From: Ancylomarina sp963977525
Lineage (GTDB): Bacteria > Bacteroidota > Bacteroidia > Bacteroidales > Marinifilaceae
DNA length: 64,000 bases
Reading direction: 5' to 3'
Assembly: GCA_963977525.1 (NCBI GenBank)
Contig: CAXBPC010000007.1
Location: 80,640-144,639, forward strand
A program made the translations under genes and the position numbers. The notes under the pieces are model-generated. The model ran no database searches, had not been told where the DNA came from, and worked only from the letters and a program-made list of their open reading frames with translations. Every line of letters starts with the position of its first letter. The stretch's first letter is position 1. This document shows, piece by piece, positions 41,620 through 50,605 of the stretch.

Positions 41620-43173
41620 CTAGTTTTTCTTCATTAAAGCTACAAAAGGATTGAAGTAGTTGTTTCCTTTTTCCACAACACCATCAAGACCTTTACCACC
41701 ATTGATTGGACGCTTAATATCAGCGAAAATCCCTTTTTCAAGTGCAGTAAACATACCCTCTTTTTCAATTTTCTCAAGCAATTCGATTGAATCACCAAGA
41801 ATTTTTTGAGCTCTTGTACGAATGATACCACCTTCTTTAAACTCAACCTCATCACCAATATTCTTCATATTGTTGAAAATGTATTTTGCATTTTCAAGAG
41901 AAAGGTAACGGTCAGACATTAAAGGTGTATGTATCGCTTCAGTCAACATACCTAATAATTGGATTCCTTGTCCAGTCCAGATTGAAATCTGATTAAACAA
42001 AGCATCTTGAACGTGTCCTTTGAAGATATTACCTGTCATGAATTTTGTAGGAGGCATATACTTAAGAGGTGCATTAGGGAAGATCTCGCGAGTCATTTGT
42101 GCTTGCGCCAACTCATAAAGGAAACCATTCTCTAGTCCTGGTTCCATTTCAAAAGCGTGACCTAATCCCATTTGTTCTTCTGGAAGATCAGCGAGAACAG
42201 CTAGCTGCTCGTTAATAAAGTCAGAAGCCAATACAGTATGTGCTTCGTCGAATGCATCGGCAGTTGTTAGGTAATTATCTTCACCTGTGTTGATAATTAC
42301 ACCAGCAAAACCATTCAATACTCTTGAAAAGTATTGGTCTACAAGTGTACGTTGCATATTGATATCACGGAAAAGAATACCGTAAAGAGCATCATTCAAC
42401 ATGACATCTAAACCTTCAAGAGCACCCATAGCTGCAATCTCAGGCATACATAAACCAGAACAGTAATTACATAAACGAATGTATTTGCCTTCTTCCTCAC
42501 CAATCTTATCAAGGTGAGTACGCATAATGCGGAAGTTCTCTTGAGTTGCAACAGTTCCACCGAAACCTTCAGTAGTTGCACCATAAGGTACATAATCAAG
42601 TAATGACTGACCTGTTGTACGAATTACAGCAATAATATCAGCACCCTGACGAGCTGCAGCTTCAGCCTGAATAACGTCTTCGTAGATATTACCTGTAGCT
42701 ACAATAACGTATAAATAAGGTTTAGGACCTTCACCAATAGTTTCGATATAGTTATCTCTCTTAGCTTTACGAGCCTTAATTTTATCAATACAATCGTTGA
42801 TAAATGGCTTAAGAGCTTCATGAGCTTCTGCAACAGTGTGAGATGGCAATTGAGTGATTTCCAATTCACCAGCTGAGATTTTATCAGCTATTTGTTGTGG
42901 ATTTAATCCTGTTTCAATCACTGCATTTCCTAAAAAATACATAACCCCTTGGTTAAGAACTCCTTTGTCCTTAATCTCATCAATAACAACATTAGGAAGT
43001 GGCACTTCGTTATTATCAACACCATCAATCCCCAAAAGACGACACAAGGTACGCTCTACTGATACTGTGGTATAGTTCTCTACAAACTCCTGAACGTTGT
43101 CAGCAATTTTTCTCGAAACGCCCTTTGCGTAGTTAACTTTATCAAAGTCAAGACCTAGTTTACTCCTTTGCAT
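41620..43173 (-). CDS. kamD: Lysine 5,6-aminomutase alpha subunit
   Basis: The 517-residue TIM-barrel subunit of the adenosylcobalamin and PLP-dependent aminomutase acts with KamE to move the terminal amino group of beta-lysine. Recognisable segments are QRSKLGLDFDKVNYAKGVSR, EGPKPYLYVIVATGNIYEDV and RTTGQSLLDYVPYGATTEGFGG. It lies between kamC and kamE. Length and context are those expected of a lysine fermenter. Confidence 0.95.
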   Translation of the reverse strand: MQRSKLGLDFDKVNYAKGVSRKIADNVQEFVENYTTVSVERTLCRLLGIDGVDNNEVPLPNVVIDEIKDKGVLNQGVMYFLGNAVIETGLNPQQIADKISAGELEITQLPSHTVAEAHEALKPFINDCIDKIKARKAKRDNYIETIGEGPKPYLYVIVATGNIYEDVIQAEAAARQGADIIAVIRTTGQSLLDYVPYGATTEGFGGTVATQENFRIMRTHLDKIGEEEGKYIRLCNYCSGLCMPEIAAMGALEGLDVMLNDALYGILFRDINMQRTLVDQYFSRVLNGFAGVIINTGEDNYLTTADAFDEAHTVLASDFINEQLAVLADLPEEQMGLGHAFEMEPGLENGFLYELAQAQMTREIFPNAPLKYMPPTKFMTGNIFKGHVQDALFNQISIWTGQGIQLLGMLTEAIHTPLMSDRYLSLENAKYIFNNMKNIGDEVEFKEGGIIRTRAQKILGDSIELLEKIEKEGMFTALEKGIFADIKRPINGGKGLDGVVEKGNNYFNPFVALMKKN

Positions 43174-43234
43174 TTTTGTTCTATGTTTAGATATATGATT
43201 TTGTTTCTTTTTATTTCAACCACAAAAGATTGTA

Positions 43235-44641
43235 TTAACGAATCAAGTTTTTCTTCGCCTTCTCAATAATTTGCTTGTTTATTCCTAGAATTCCAGCGAT
43301 ACGAAGTGCCTCGTGTGGCACTTTTGAAGCATCATCTTCGATCAAGGAATAATCCATATAATCGTTTATATTATTCTTATTAATCTCACCCTGCTTGAAT
43401 TCCTTATCCAAACCTTTCACTCTCAACTTACGACAATCTTTATTCAGTCCACTATAATGAGTTGTGATTACCGATAAAGTTTTGTTCTCATTAAAAATCT
43501 CAGCCACTGCATTCACAATAGCTCTCCCCTCTGTTGGATTCGTTGTTCTAGCTAATTCATCAACTAAAACTAAAACATTCTCCTTATTAATTGCAGCCTC
43601 AACCATCTCGTTAATCTTCACCATTTCAGATGCAAAAGATGATAAACCATTTTGCTCAGATTGATCATCGCCTATTGAAACTAAAATTCGATGGACTAAG
43701 GCAATATGTGCCGATTGAGCTGGCACAAAAAAGCCAAACTGCAATAAGTACTGACATAGCGCTAAGGTTCTTAAAATAACTGTTTTACCAGCCATATTAG
43801 CACCTGTTATAAAACAAACCGATTGATTCAACTTAATATCAATGCCCTGGAATTTTCTATTTGATAAAGCTAATGTTTCCTTAATTTGAGGATGAAACAT
43901 TGCTTTATATTCTGTTGTCGATTCTGAAATTTGAGCTCTCGTAAAAGCCATATTATCAGCAAGAATAGCTTTGGCAACAATCACATCGAGATGTGCAACC
44001 TGAGTCAAAGCTTTCTCCAAATCTTTTGAATGAGAGTGAAGTTTCTCACAGATATGAGTTCTTACTTCCCTCTCAGTTTCATCTGCTTTATTCTCTAAGG
44101 CTTCCAATTTAGAATTCAAATCCATTTCTGGATCAAGCTTCATTGCGGCCTTTAATTCTTTTATTTCATTTCGAACAGTAGCTAGTTCTTTAGAATAAGC
44201 ATTGCAAATATAAAAGGATGGTACTCTATTATTTTCAGGGTCTAGAATCGAAATCAATCGATTCAGATCTGGAATTTCAATCAATGTCGTTTCAAACTCA
44301 TTCTGAAGTTTTAGTATCTCGTAAGATACCAGTGCGAAAAATTTGATCTCGAAAAGCTCAATATCATCTAGAGTCGAATTCGATTTGATATTTTTTACGC
44401 TCCCTTTGATGTCACGCACTTGCATGAGTTTGGTCTGAATTTTACTGATCAAACCTGATTTCTTACCTCTTAAAACTGAATAAGCATAGTTCACTAGATC
44501 AAGCTCCTCATTAACCTCATTAGTCTGATACATCATAGGCATATCAAGTAAGTAGCGCTTTCCTAAACTAGATTGCAGCTGCATACTCTCCACCAAATGT
44601 TGAAGGCCTGTTATTTGAGATATGGCAGTTCTTAACTTCAT
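43235..44641 (-). CDS. kamC: MutS-like ATPase, probable lysine 5,6-aminomutase reactivase subunit KamC
   Basis: The 468-residue protein has the MutS ATPase core with Walker A GANMAGKT (residues 280-287), Walker B VLVLVDELARTTNPTEG and the TTHY switch. It lacks the mismatch-recognition domains of MutS, having only a helical core and lever region. MutS-like genes of this form are found between kamA/kamB and kamD/kamE in lysine fermenters. I recall the family annotated as reactivase of the B12-dependent mutase; the biochemical role is from family knowledge, not shown here. It is 6 bases downstream of kamB. Confidence 0.88.
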   Translation of the reverse strand: MKLRTAISQITGLQHLVESMQLQSSLGKRYLLDMPMMYQTNEVNEELDLVNYAYSVLRGKKSGLISKIQTKLMQVRDIKGSVKNIKSNSTLDDIELFEIKFFALVSYEILKLQNEFETTLIEIPDLNRLISILDPENNRVPSFYICNAYSKELATVRNEIKELKAAMKLDPEMDLNSKLEALENKADETEREVRTHICEKLHSHSKDLEKALTQVAHLDVIVAKAILADNMAFTRAQISESTTEYKAMFHPQIKETLALSNRKFQGIDIKLNQSVCFITGANMAGKTVILRTLALCQYLLQFGFFVPAQSAHIALVHRILVSIGDDQSEQNGLSSFASEMVKINEMVEAAINKENVLVLVDELARTTNPTEGRAIVNAVAEIFNENKTLSVITTHYSGLNKDCRKLRVKGLDKEFKQGEINKNNINDYMDYSLIEDDASKVPHEALRIAGILGINKQIIEKAKKNLIR

Positions 44642-44647
44642 CTATTA

Positions 44648-45658
44648 TTAACTCAATTCTCTTACATTATAAACTGGCAATTTCAGTTTTTCCTCCATTG
44701 CTTGTTTTAACTCGTCTGAATTCAGACAGTAACCATCAGGCGATATCGGATTGATACAAACCGCAATCAATTTGGTTTTTTGGAGAACTTTTATTCGTCC
44801 ACCACGTTTTATAAAAGCGTAATATGTTTCAGGAGAGGCAAATATTCTCGTAAAATCCCGAACAATTATTTCAATGTCTTTGATTTGTTTTTGAATTTTC
44901 AAAAAGTTCAAAAACTTATCAGTAATCGCACCATTCACAAAAATACGATTCCCATTATTAAAGAGTTTATCTTTCGCTTTATCAATCAACAAAACCGATT
45001 CAATCTCCAAATCAATTAAGCTTCCCTCATCATCTATTGCCCAAATACCTTTTTGTATCGGCAATAAACGCTCTTTAGTTTCCTCATCCACGGCCTTCAT
45101 ACTTATCAGATCGTAGGTGTAATTGGTTTTATAAACCAGCTGTGTGATATTTGCCGAAAGTGCAGCTCCAGTTGCCAAAATCATGGCATCGGTAACAGCA
45201 GGCGATCCCAAACTTTTACGTGATAATGCCCCATCAATAAGGGTAATATCAACATCAAACTTATTCATTTGTGAAATCAGATCTTTAATAGCAGCATTAT
45301 TAGCTGGACCTGAAATCATAAGCTTCCCGCTTGACTTTGCTTTGGCTGTAATCAATCTACCTAATGAGGTTGATTGTGTACTTACATCCAATATTTCGGC
45401 AACAAATTTTTTCTTTTGATAATGCAATTCAGAAGTAACAAAAATCATCCCCTCATAAACCTCAATTTCAGGTTTGTGAGTTTTAGTTACCGCGTCGGTA
45501 TTCTCTCCATCAACACCAATAGAAGTAAGTGCAATTTGTTTAGTGCTGCCGCTCAATCGCGACAACACATAATTCAAACACTCGGTTTTCCCGGTATTTT
45601 TTTCAAGTCCAACAATCGATAGACTCTTGTATTTTTCTATTTCCTTTATAAAAGGCAT
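44648..45658 (-). CDS. kamB: P-loop protein, probable lysine 5,6-aminomutase reactivase subunit KamB
   Basis: The 336-residue protein has an N-terminal P-loop (GLEKNTGKT, residues 17-25) and no membrane segment. It contains KLMISGPANNAAIKDL and DITLIDGALSRKSLGSPAVTDA, which look like an ATPase core of the P-loop GTPase/MinD-like type. Its start overlaps the kamA stop by 13 bases, so translation is coupled to KamA. Position and sequence match the KamB partner of KamC. Function is inferred from gene neighbourhood in lysine fermenters. Confidence 0.85.
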   Translation of the reverse strand: MPFIKEIEKYKSLSIVGLEKNTGKTECLNYVLSRLSGSTKQIALTSIGVDGENTDAVTKTHKPEIEVYEGMIFVTSELHYQKKKFVAEILDVSTQSTSLGRLITAKAKSSGKLMISGPANNAAIKDLISQMNKFDVDITLIDGALSRKSLGSPAVTDAMILATGAALSANITQLVYKTNYTYDLISMKAVDEETKERLLPIQKGIWAIDDEGSLIDLEIESVLLIDKAKDKLFNNGNRIFVNGAITDKFLNFLKIQKQIKDIEIIVRDFTRIFASPETYYAFIKRGGRIKVLQKTKLIAVCINPISPDGYCLNSDELKQAMEEKLKLPVYNVRELS

Positions 45659-46911
45659 TCAGCTTTTTTATTTCTCTCTTTACGTTGTAATAGAGATGGC
45701 TCAATTGCCAATCTGCTCCCCTCTAGAAGAGATGCTATACCTTCAGGTTGTCTGTGATCAGAACATTCTGGACAGTGACATTCTTCGATATAACGTTTGG
45801 GTTCAGTATAAGTTGTAATTACACCTTCGAAGTTACGCAAAATCACTTTAGATGGACTCTGAGAAACAACATATTGAGGCATAACTGGAATCTTACCTCC
45901 ACCACCTGGAGCATCAACTACGAAAGTTGGAACTGCAAAACCAGACGTATGACCACGAAGACTTTCAATAATCTCGATACCCTTAGAAACTGGAGTTCTA
46001 AAATGCTCTAGTCCCATTGATAAATCACACTGATAAATATAGTAAGGACGAATACGGTTCATTACCAAGTTGTGAACCAATTTCTTCATAACGTGAACAC
46101 AATCGTTAACACCTCTCAACAGTACTGACTGGTTACCCAATGGTACACCTGCATCAGCTAAACGAGCAATTGCAGCTTTAGATTCTGTAGTTATTTCATC
46201 TGAGTGATTAAAGTGAGTATTAACCCATACTGGATGGTATTTCTTAATCATGTTAACCAATCCTTCGGTAATACGCTGTGGCAATACAACAGGCGTACGT
46301 GTTCCGATACGGATGATCTCAACATGAGGAATAGCACGTAGTGAGCTAATAATGTATTCCAATTTATCATCACCAATCAAAAGAGCATCACCACCAGAAA
46401 GTACAACGTCTCTTACTTGAGGCGTGTTTCTGATATACTCAATTGCTTTCTCAACATTGTCCTGTTGAGGTGAAGAATCAGACTGACCAGCAAAACGACG
46501 ACGCGTACAGTGACGACAATACATAGCACACATATCGGTAATCAAGAACAATACACGATCTGGATAACGGTGAGTTAAGCCAGGAACCGGAGAATCCTCA
46601 TCCTCGTGCAATGGATCTAAAAGATCGGCATCAGAGTGGTGAACTTCCAAGGCTGTTGGAATAGCCTGCTTACGAACAGGACATTCTGCATTGTCTACAT
46701 CTACAAGAGATAAATAATATGGCGTAATAGCCATACGCAATGTTGCTAACGACCTCTTAACACCTTCTTCTTCATCGGCAGTAAGGTTGATATATTTTTT
46801 AAGATCCTTTAGAGTTTCAATACGGTTTCTTACCTGCCATCTCCAATCGTTCCATTGTTCGTCTGTAACCTCTGGAAACATCTGCTTACGTCCCTTATTT
46901 TCAATCATCAT
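45646..46911 (-). CDS. kamA: Lysine 2,3-aminomutase
   Basis: The start is placed at 46911 (MMIENKGRKQM, 421 residues); 46908 is equally possible. The radical SAM motif CAMYCRHC lies near residues 128-135, with SAM-binding SGGDALLI, the substrate aspartates in YQCDLSMG and VVDAPGGGGK, and the PLP lysine in the latter. The C-terminal cysteines (ECHCPECSD) provide the zinc site of the clostridial enzyme. It makes L-beta-lysine from L-lysine, the first pathway step. It is downstream of kdd and overlaps kamB. Confidence 0.97.
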   Translation of the reverse strand: MMIENKGRKQMFPEVTDEQWNDWRWQVRNRIETLKDLKKYINLTADEEEGVKRSLATLRMAITPYYLSLVDVDNAECPVRKQAIPTALEVHHSDADLLDPLHEDEDSPVPGLTHRYPDRVLFLITDMCAMYCRHCTRRRFAGQSDSSPQQDNVEKAIEYIRNTPQVRDVVLSGGDALLIGDDKLEYIISSLRAIPHVEIIRIGTRTPVVLPQRITEGLVNMIKKYHPVWVNTHFNHSDEITTESKAAIARLADAGVPLGNQSVLLRGVNDCVHVMKKLVHNLVMNRIRPYYIYQCDLSMGLEHFRTPVSKGIEIIESLRGHTSGFAVPTFVVDAPGGGGKIPVMPQYVVSQSPSKVILRNFEGVITTYTEPKRYIEECHCPECSDHRQPEGIASLLEGSRLAIEPSLLQRKERNKKAECLL

Positions 46912-47016
46912 ATTTTGTTTTAGTCTCAAGATTTAGAATCAAGTATCAAGGAGAAATTTTCTGTTGTATCAAAAATTGTATATTGATACTCGATACTCTT
47001 ATCTCAATGCTATAAT

Positions 47017-48051
47017 CTACACGTATAATTTTTCAAATAACTCTCTAATTCCTGCTGATTCTCTAATGATTTCAAGAGTTAGATCAGCATGTCCAATTGC
47101 ATAACCGTTTCCTACAATCATATCAACATCTTTACCTACACCTTCAGCTCCTAGAGCTGCTTTAGAGAAAGAAGTTGCCATAGAGAAGAAATAAACACAA
47201 CCACGATCTTTAGTGATCAAGATCGAAGACATTTCAGTAGAAGCAACGTTTACATTGTTGATAACCACATCGCAACCTTCTTCGCCGCAAATCTTAGTCA
47301 CCTCTTTGTATACATTCATCACATCAGTTGCATCACCAACAATCACATCAGTAGCTAAACCAAGGTCAGTAATACGTTTTGCATTCTCAGCAGAATATTC
47401 AACTACAATTACTTTTCCTTTAGGACCTACTTTTTTCATTGCTTGGTAACAACAAAGAACACCTGATTTTCCACCACCACCGATGATGCAAACTGTGTCG
47501 CCTTCCTTAACCAAACGATCAACCTGAGCAGGAGCACCTGCTACATCAAGAGCAGCTAAAGCTAATTTCTCTGGTAAGTCAGATGGAAGAACAGCGTATA
47601 AACCTGAAGCGAAAAGAATCGCTTGACCGTCAATATCAACCTGATCGTTAGAAAGGTTAATATTTGTGATCTTATCGATATTAAGTGGAGTAAGAGATAA
47701 AGAAACCAAAGTTGCTACCTTATCACCTACTTTAAGATCTTGATTTGGGAAGTTTGGTCCAACTTCTTTAACTGTACCAATTAACATTCCTCCAGACCCC
47801 GTTATTGGGTTTTGCATTTTTCCTCGTTCAGAAACGATAGATAGAATCATTTCTTCCATCTTAGCCGTATCAGCATCGCAAGCGCCTTTTACTTGAGTAA
47901 AACTTGCTGAATCGATGTTTAATGTTTGAACATCGATTAAAACTTCATTGTCATAAATTGACATTGTGTTATCCAACTTTAGAGCTGGCTGTGGAAGTGT
48001 TCCTTTTGGTTCAAGGACTCTGTGAGTTCCGTATTTGTTTCCTGCTTTCAT
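47017..48051 (-). CDS. kdd: L-erythro-3,5-diaminohexanoate dehydrogenase
   Basis: The 344-residue NAD(P)-dependent enzyme oxidatively deaminates 3,5-diaminohexanoate to 5-amino-3-oxohexanoate. The N-terminal part (KYGTHRVLEPKGTLPQPA) is characteristic of the family. The Rossmann motif GGGGKSGVLCCYQAM is followed by GDATDVMNVYKEVT and VINNVNVASTEMS. It is between kce and kamA in the same order as in known lysine clusters. Confidence 0.95.
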   Translation of the reverse strand: MKAGNKYGTHRVLEPKGTLPQPALKLDNTMSIYDNEVLIDVQTLNIDSASFTQVKGACDADTAKMEEMILSIVSERGKMQNPITGSGGMLIGTVKEVGPNFPNQDLKVGDKVATLVSLSLTPLNIDKITNINLSNDQVDIDGQAILFASGLYAVLPSDLPEKLALAALDVAGAPAQVDRLVKEGDTVCIIGGGGKSGVLCCYQAMKKVGPKGKVIVVEYSAENAKRITDLGLATDVIVGDATDVMNVYKEVTKICGEEGCDVVINNVNVASTEMSSILITKDRGCVYFFSMATSFSKAALGAEGVGKDVDMIVGNGYAIGHADLTLEIIRESAGIRELFEKLYV

Positions 48052-48113
48052 CCCTATATATAATTAATGATTAACGATCAGTAAAGAACCAATCGCCATT
48101 CACACATTGTTTA

Positions 48114-48938
48114 TTATCTTGCTTTTAAACCTAAAATTTCTCTTGCTTCTGCTGGAGTTGCGATTTCGCGACCAAACTCATTAGCCAAACGAACTACTTT
48201 CGCTACTAACTGCCCATTCGATTCAGCAACAACGCCTCTTGAAATCATAGTATTGTCTTCGAAACCAACACGAACGTGACCACCATCGATGATAGCAGCT
48301 GCAGCTAATGGGAATTCGAATCGTCCAATACCAGCAACTGTATATGTTGCATCAGCAGGAATACTTCCACGCATGAAATTAAAATCGCGAAGTGTTCCAG
48401 AGATTCCACCATTTACTCCCATTACAAAATCGAAGTGCATTGGTGATTTGATAAAACCTTTTTTACCTAGACGCAAAGCCATATCAATCATCGACTTGTC
48501 AAAAACCTCAAGTTCAGGCTTAATACCTCTTTCAATCATTTTCTCACCGAAATACTTAATTGTATTCTCAGTATTTTCGAAAATTTCGTCACCACCAAAG
48601 TTTAATGTACCACAATCAAGAGTTGCCATTTCTGGATTCAGCTCAGTAGGCTGAAGTCTTTCGTCGTTAGTCATTCCAACTGCACCACCTGTTGATGGCT
48701 GAATAATTACATCAGGATATTGAGCATGGATCGCATCCATTACTGTCTTAAAACGATCCTTATCTTGAGTCGGTGTACCATCATCCTTACGAACGTGAAG
48801 GTGAATGATACTAGCGCCAGCTTTAATAGCTGATCCTGCTTCGCGAACACATTCTTCAACTGTATATGGAACAGCAGGGTTATGCTCTTTTGTTACTTCG
48901 GCACCACTAATTGCGGCTGTGATAATTAACTTTTCCAT
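48114..48938 (-). CDS. kce: 3-keto-5-aminohexanoate cleavage enzyme
   Basis: The 274-residue enzyme of the BKACE family joins 5-amino-3-oxohexanoate with acetyl-CoA to give acetoacetate and 3-aminobutyryl-CoA. Zinc ligands are visible in ASIIHLHVRKDDG (two histidines) and GGHVRVGFED, and the N-terminus KLIITAAISGAEVTKEHNP is diagnostic. It lies between kal and kdd. Confidence 0.95.
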   Translation of the reverse strand: MEKLIITAAISGAEVTKEHNPAVPYTVEECVREAGSAIKAGASIIHLHVRKDDGTPTQDKDRFKTVMDAIHAQYPDVIIQPSTGGAVGMTNDERLQPTELNPEMATLDCGTLNFGGDEIFENTENTIKYFGEKMIERGIKPELEVFDKSMIDMALRLGKKGFIKSPMHFDFVMGVNGGISGTLRDFNFMRGSIPADATYTVAGIGRFEFPLAAAAIIDGGHVRVGFEDNTMISRGVVAESNGQLVAKVVRLANEFGREIATPAEAREILGLKAR

Positions 48939-49038
48939 GGCTTAAGTATTTAAAATATGAATCAAGTGTGAAAAAAAATTTAGTTAGTCGGTATTTCTTT
49001 TGGTCAACACCCTTGACTCATATTAATAAAATCAAATA

Positions 49039-49422
49039 TTATTTACGTTGGCTAGCTTTTGGTGTTACACAAGTTCCAATAGCACGACATGTTACGATAG
49101 GCTCTTCAAGCAAATCACAAGCAGAGTCAGAAATATCAGTTCTAGGAACGATAACCTTACGAGCTTCGAATTTCATCTTACGGCTTGAGTTACCTTCTTT
49201 GATGATCTCACCAACAGCTTCGATATAATCACCAGCATAAACAGGAGCTAAAAATTCAACGCTTTCGTATCCTGCAAACAAACCCTCATCGCCATCACGA
49301 CGAATCAATAGCTCAGTAGCAACATCACCAAAAAGCTGAAGCATTTTAGCGCCATCAACAAGGTTTCCACCATAATGAGCATCGTGTGAACTCATACGTA
49401 CTCTAATAATTGCTTGTTCCAT
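49039..49422 (-). CDS. kal: 3-aminobutyryl-CoA ammonia-lyase
   Basis: The 127-residue hotdog-fold enzyme removes ammonia from 3-aminobutyryl-CoA to give crotonyl-CoA. The sequence RMSSHDAHYGGNLVDGAKML and GYESVEFLAPVYAGDYIEAVGEI is typical of the family. It is located between atoD and kce as expected. Confidence 0.94.
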   Translation of the reverse strand: MEQAIIRVRMSSHDAHYGGNLVDGAKMLQLFGDVATELLIRRDGDEGLFAGYESVEFLAPVYAGDYIEAVGEIIKEGNSSRKMKFEARKVIVPRTDISDSACDLLEEPIVTCRAIGTCVTPKASQRK

Positions 49423-49462
49423 AATAGTATGTGTTTGTATTTTATAGTTTCTTAATGACTAA

Positions 49463-50113
49463 TTAGTTTGCCTTTACGATAAAGTCAACATAGATAGATG
49501 GCGTCTTTACTTCTTCAGGCTTGAATGTTCCAATTTCTACAATTGATTCTGCTTCAACAATTACAATATCACCAGCAGTTGCCATCAATGGATTAAAGTT
49601 TTGAGATGTTCCACGGTAAGTTAAGTTACCATGTGTATCACTCATGCTAGCTCCAATTAAAGAAACATCTGCATGAAGTGGTTTTTCAAGAATAAATTCT
49701 TTTCCGTCAACAGTAATGATGTCTTTCCCCTCTGCAACAACAGTCCCTAATCCAGTTGGTGTTAAAACACCACCTAAACCAGCACCACCAGCACGTACAC
49801 GCTCAGCTAAAGTTCCCTGAGGGCTAAACTCAACAACTAACTCACCATTATTCATTTGCTCAATTGACGCAGAGTTCGCTCCAATGTATGAAGTGATTAC
49901 CTTGTCAACTTGCTTGTTTGCAATCAATTTACCTAAGCCCTTATCAGCAAATGCTGTATCGTTACAAACGATTGTTAAATTCTTAACATTCGATTCAACA
50001 ATACCATCAACCATTTTATTGGCAGTTCCAACAGATAAAAAGCCACCAATCATGATAGTCATACCATCTTTAATCTTGGCAACAGCCTCTTCAAATGAAA
50101 TTATCTTGTTCAT
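49463..50113 (-). CDS. atoD: Butyrate-acetoacetate CoA-transferase subunit A
   Basis: The 216-residue subunit is the CoA-binding half of a family I CoA-transferase and partners AtoA (40032-40694). Motifs include DGMTIMIGGFLSVGTANKMVD, the FSPQGTLAERVRAGGAGLGG loop and GNLTYRGTSQNFNP. It is the first gene of the cluster and lies about 70 bases behind the likely promoter. Confidence 0.94.
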   Translation of the reverse strand: MNKIISFEEAVAKIKDGMTIMIGGFLSVGTANKMVDGIVESNVKNLTIVCNDTAFADKGLGKLIANKQVDKVITSYIGANSASIEQMNNGELVVEFSPQGTLAERVRAGGAGLGGVLTPTGLGTVVAEGKDIITVDGKEFILEKPLHADVSLIGASMSDTHGNLTYRGTSQNFNPLMATAGDIVIVEAESIVEIGTFKPEEVKTPSIYVDFIVKAN

Positions 50114-50605
50114 TACAAAATTCGTTTTAAATTAATTGCAAAACACTTCTTAACAGCTAACTACACTCAATTAGCGTAAAATCGCGTAGCAAATATAGAT
50201 TTATTTTTTTTGCTTAAAAAGCCCTATTAATCTGCTCAATAGCTTTCCTTATTAGGAATAACTCTAACTTAGTTCTATTGCTTGAAATCATTCTAAATAG
50301 GTTCGAAAACCTTTTCGGAATCCGTATTAAAAACAAACTTGGTGTTTATATTTAAACAGTAATCATTATATTATACAGAGATGTGTTTTAAAGCTGCCAC
50401 CCTCCACCTGTTTAGAAACATGACTAGCTATGAAAAAATCTTTTATTAGAACTAAATTTAGATTCATTCTACACATTCAAGGCTCATATATTAAGCTATT
50501 TGTTTAAAATTGGACAAATAAGGTTTTACACTTTTCACACCTTCCTTACAAGTGCTTCATAATTATTTCCCTAAATTCGTTGACATAATTCTAACTTATC
50601 ATCAC
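50114..50605. other. Divergent intergenic region between the lysine cluster and the DUF2723 gene
   Basis: The 492-base spacer contains the minus-strand promoter of the lysine cluster near 50190-50220. The rest is AT-rich. No gene and no recognised riboswitch is seen; a lysine riboswitch was looked for and not found. Confidence 0.5.
50190..50220 (-). promoter_or_regulatory. Probable promoter of the lysine fermentation cluster
   Basis: On the minus strand TTTT (50220-50217), a 19-bp spacer and TATATTTG (50197-50190) match the Bacteroidota consensus with one deviation. Transcription would start about 70 bases before atoD. Confidence 0.65.

Noticed and set aside
43235..44641. MutS-like gene as a DNA mismatch repair gene
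   Set aside because: Recognition domains are absent and the gene is embedded in the lysine aminomutase cluster next to kamB and kamD.
35303..50113. Recent horizontal transfer of the whole lysine cluster
   Set aside because: Base composition and codon use look like the neighbours, and no integrase, tRNA or boundary repeats frame it; the REP palindrome at one end is part of the RAYT unit.
50114..50605. Lysine riboswitch upstream of the lysine cluster
   Set aside because: The leader before atoD would be only about 70 bases and shows none of the conserved L-box helices.
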